From contig NZ_JAPSMC010000006.1 of the NCBI RefSeq assembly GCF_026847645.1, positions 17,437 to 81,436 on the forward strand: DNA of 64,000 bases. The letters are read 5' to 3'. Below, piece by piece: positions 63,212 through 64,000 of the stretch; within the stretch, counting starts at the first letter, position 1, and the number at the start of each line of letters is the position of its first letter. Origin of the DNA: Anoxybacillus sp. J5B_2022. Its GTDB lineage: Bacteria; Bacillota; Bacilli; Bacillales; Anoxybacillaceae. The notes beneath the pieces were generated by a model that made no database searches, was not told where the DNA came from, and was given only the letters and a program-made list of their open reading frames with translations. The position numbers and the translations under genes were made by a program.

Positions 63212-63373
63212 GTGAGGGCGGAAGAGTTCATGAAAGCTTTAGACGAAATGGACAATGCGGAGCGAATTAAATTGCTATCATGGCTTTTCGACAAATACTT
63301 TGACAACAGACCTCCAAAAGATGTCATTGAAAAAGAACTAGAAAAAGAAATATGGGGAGAAGACGATGAGTAA
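63212..63373 (+). CDS. Putative antitoxin partner of the PemK/MazF toxin
   Basis: A 53-residue protein from GTG with AAGGGTG 6 bases upstream; ATG 63230 is an alternative. It reads MRAEEFMKALDEMDNAERIKLLSWLFDKYF, then PKDVIEKELEKEIWGEDDE. It is helical and acidic and lacks an AbrB-like (MazE) fold signature. It overlaps the toxin start by 8 bases (stop inside ATGAGTAA), the classic antitoxin-first layout. Antitoxin role is inferred from this position. Confidence 0.6.
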   Translation: MRAEEFMKALDEMDNAERIKLLSWLFDKYFDNRPPKDVIEKELEKEIWGEDDE

Positions 63374-63683
63374 TCTGGGAAGACGAGGCGAAGTATGGTT
63401 TGCAGAAATAAAAGGAAAACGAAGACCTGTGCTCATCGTATCTCACCATGATGTTGTCGTAGAATTGGACAGAGTAATTGCAAATATTACAAGTCAACAG
63501 CCACGAAACAAATATGATGTCGTCTTAGAATATTGGAAAGAAGCGGGATTAGACAAACCGTCCGTTGTTAGGTGTTCAAAAATCAACACCATTCATTACC
63601 GAGAGCTTCTTTTCAAGACTGGAAACATTCATGAACATGATCTAAAACGAGTAATGGAAACGATTAGAAGCTATTTTTCTTAA
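63366..63683 (+). CDS. Type II toxin, PemK/MazF family endoribonuclease
   Basis: A 105-residue protein of the PemK/MazF fold: GEVWFAEIKGKRRPVLIVSHHDV (RPVLIVS motif), RVIANITSQQPRNKYDVVLEYW and KPSVVRCSKINTIHYRELL with the conserved Ser/Lys region. Members cut mRNA at specific short sites and stop growth when freed from their antitoxin. A terminator follows. Confidence 0.85.
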   Translation: MSNLGRRGEVWFAEIKGKRRPVLIVSHHDVVVELDRVIANITSQQPRNKYDVVLEYWKEAGLDKPSVVRCSKINTIHYRELLFKTGNIHEHDLKRVMETIRSYFS

Positions 63684-63716
63684 AGCTGACCGACATTATC
63701 GGTCAGCTTGTTTTTC
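63684..63716 (+). terminator. Terminator after the toxin gene
   Basis: AAGCTGACCGA pairs with TCGGTCAGCTT, followed by GTTTTTC. Confidence 0.85.
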
Positions 63717-64000
63717 GCCTCTTTCAATCGGAAACGATGAAAAATCGAAAGCAAGTGAAACGTTCGGAAAAATCGTTTTGGCTTCTTCAACGAGCTAAGT
63801 GAGGAGTTCCTCCAAACGATTCTCCATTCCTCCTAGGGCATTTTCGATACGGGAAATGCCCTATTGGTGCTGGATTCTGAAAATCTCACTAGTATTGGGC
63901 TGAATGGATACTATTTAGATACCCGTAGTGCTAGATAAAATCGAGTAAGCAAAAAAATAGCCCTTGCCTGCGGATCTCCTGTAGAATGAAAGTGCGACCA
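63717..64000. other. Unassigned end of window
   Basis: No convincing gene. A short hairpin (AGGGCATTTTCG against CGGGAAATGCCCT) is at 63835-63863. On the minus strand a frame is open from the window edge to a TAG at 63911, reading about 29 residues (ARAIFLLTRFYLALRVSK at its end). It could be the C-terminus of a gene starting beyond the window, for example a transposase, but 29 codons are not significant. Confidence 0.35.

Noticed and set aside
62842..63327. 161-codon minus-strand frame over the end of namA and the antitoxin
   Set aside because: Antisense to two supported genes; no ribosome site.
63911..64000. Possible transposase C-terminus at the right edge
   Set aside because: Only 29 codons open and no recognisable motif; kept as a note in the unassigned region rather than as a gene.

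Overview
The window is a low-to-mid GC Firmicute chromosome segment. Nearly every core gene has a recognisable Bacillus subtilis counterpart, in close to B. subtilis order: serA, rsiX-sigX, resEDCBA, rluB, spmBA-dacB, ypuI, scpBA, ypuF, the rib genes, ppiB, ypuA, lysA, spoVA, spoIIA-sigF, dacF, pdp-punA-drm, xerD, yqzK, fur, spoIIM, nudF, yqkF-yqkB, yqzH, yqjQ-yqjP, proC and namA. Spore genes, NamA and SodF, an EcoRII-type restriction system, a TnpB element and a cobinamide-salvage cluster fit a moderately thermophilic spore former of the Anoxybacillus/Geobacillus/Parageobacillus group. The genus is inferred, not proven. Most core genes lie on the minus strand.

Layout. 0-1.3 kb: the 3' end of serA, a PHP phosphatase and a tiny membrane protein. 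1.3-3.9 kb: a Dcm-like methyltransferase with an EcoRII-type nuclease, next to a resolvase-like small ORF. 4-5.7 kb: the ECF sigma factor sigX and its anti-sigma factor, with a good SigX-type autoregulatory promoter. 5.7-14.3 kb: one tightly overlapping operon for cobamide uptake and cobinamide salvage (btuF, btuC, btuD-cbiZ fusion, cbiB, cobD, cobU, cobS, cobC, a short CobU-like gene, pduO-type adenosyltransferase), preceded by a cobalamin riboswitch with a terminator. 14.4-14.99 kb: two small membrane-protein genes separated by a 143-bp transposon-like element with perfect 8-bp target duplications. 15-24.5 kb: resE, resD, resC, resB, resA, rluB, spmB, spmA, dacB. 24.5-29.9 kb: a superoxide dismutase with a duplicated N-terminal domain, a LuxR-type regulator facing a DUF6230/DUF6114 membrane-protein locus, and ypuI. 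29.9-36.5 kb: a hypothetical gene, scpB, scpA, ypuF, ribT and ribH-ribBA-ribE-ribD. 36.5-38.3 kb: a TnpB element inserted between the FMN riboswitch and ribD. 38.4-41.6 kb: ppiB, ypuA, lysA. 41.7-49.6 kb: the spoVA operon, sigF-spoIIAB-spoIIAA and dacF. 49.7-53.2 kb: nucleoside catabolism. 53.2-57.5 kb: xerD, yqzK, fur, spoIIM, an EndoQ (YqxK) remnant, nudF, yqkF. 57.5-63.1 kb: small yqk genes, a CDGSH protein, yqjQ-yqjP, a proline T-box with proC, and namA. 63.2-63.7 kb: a PemK/MazF toxin-antitoxin pair.

How it works together. Three RNA switches control biosynthesis here: cobalamin for the salvage operon, FMN for riboflavin, and a proline-specifier T-box for proC. Sporulation control is visible as promoter matches for SigE (dacB, spoIIM), SigF (dacF), SigG (spoVA) and possibly SigH (spoIIA). 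The accessory layer is the restriction-modification pair, the toxin-antitoxin pair, TnpB and two families of short non-autonomous elements. The most novel parts are the DUF6230/DUF6114 locus with its cognate-looking regulator, the TnpB insertion that splits the rib leader, and the two palindromic elements with target-site duplications.
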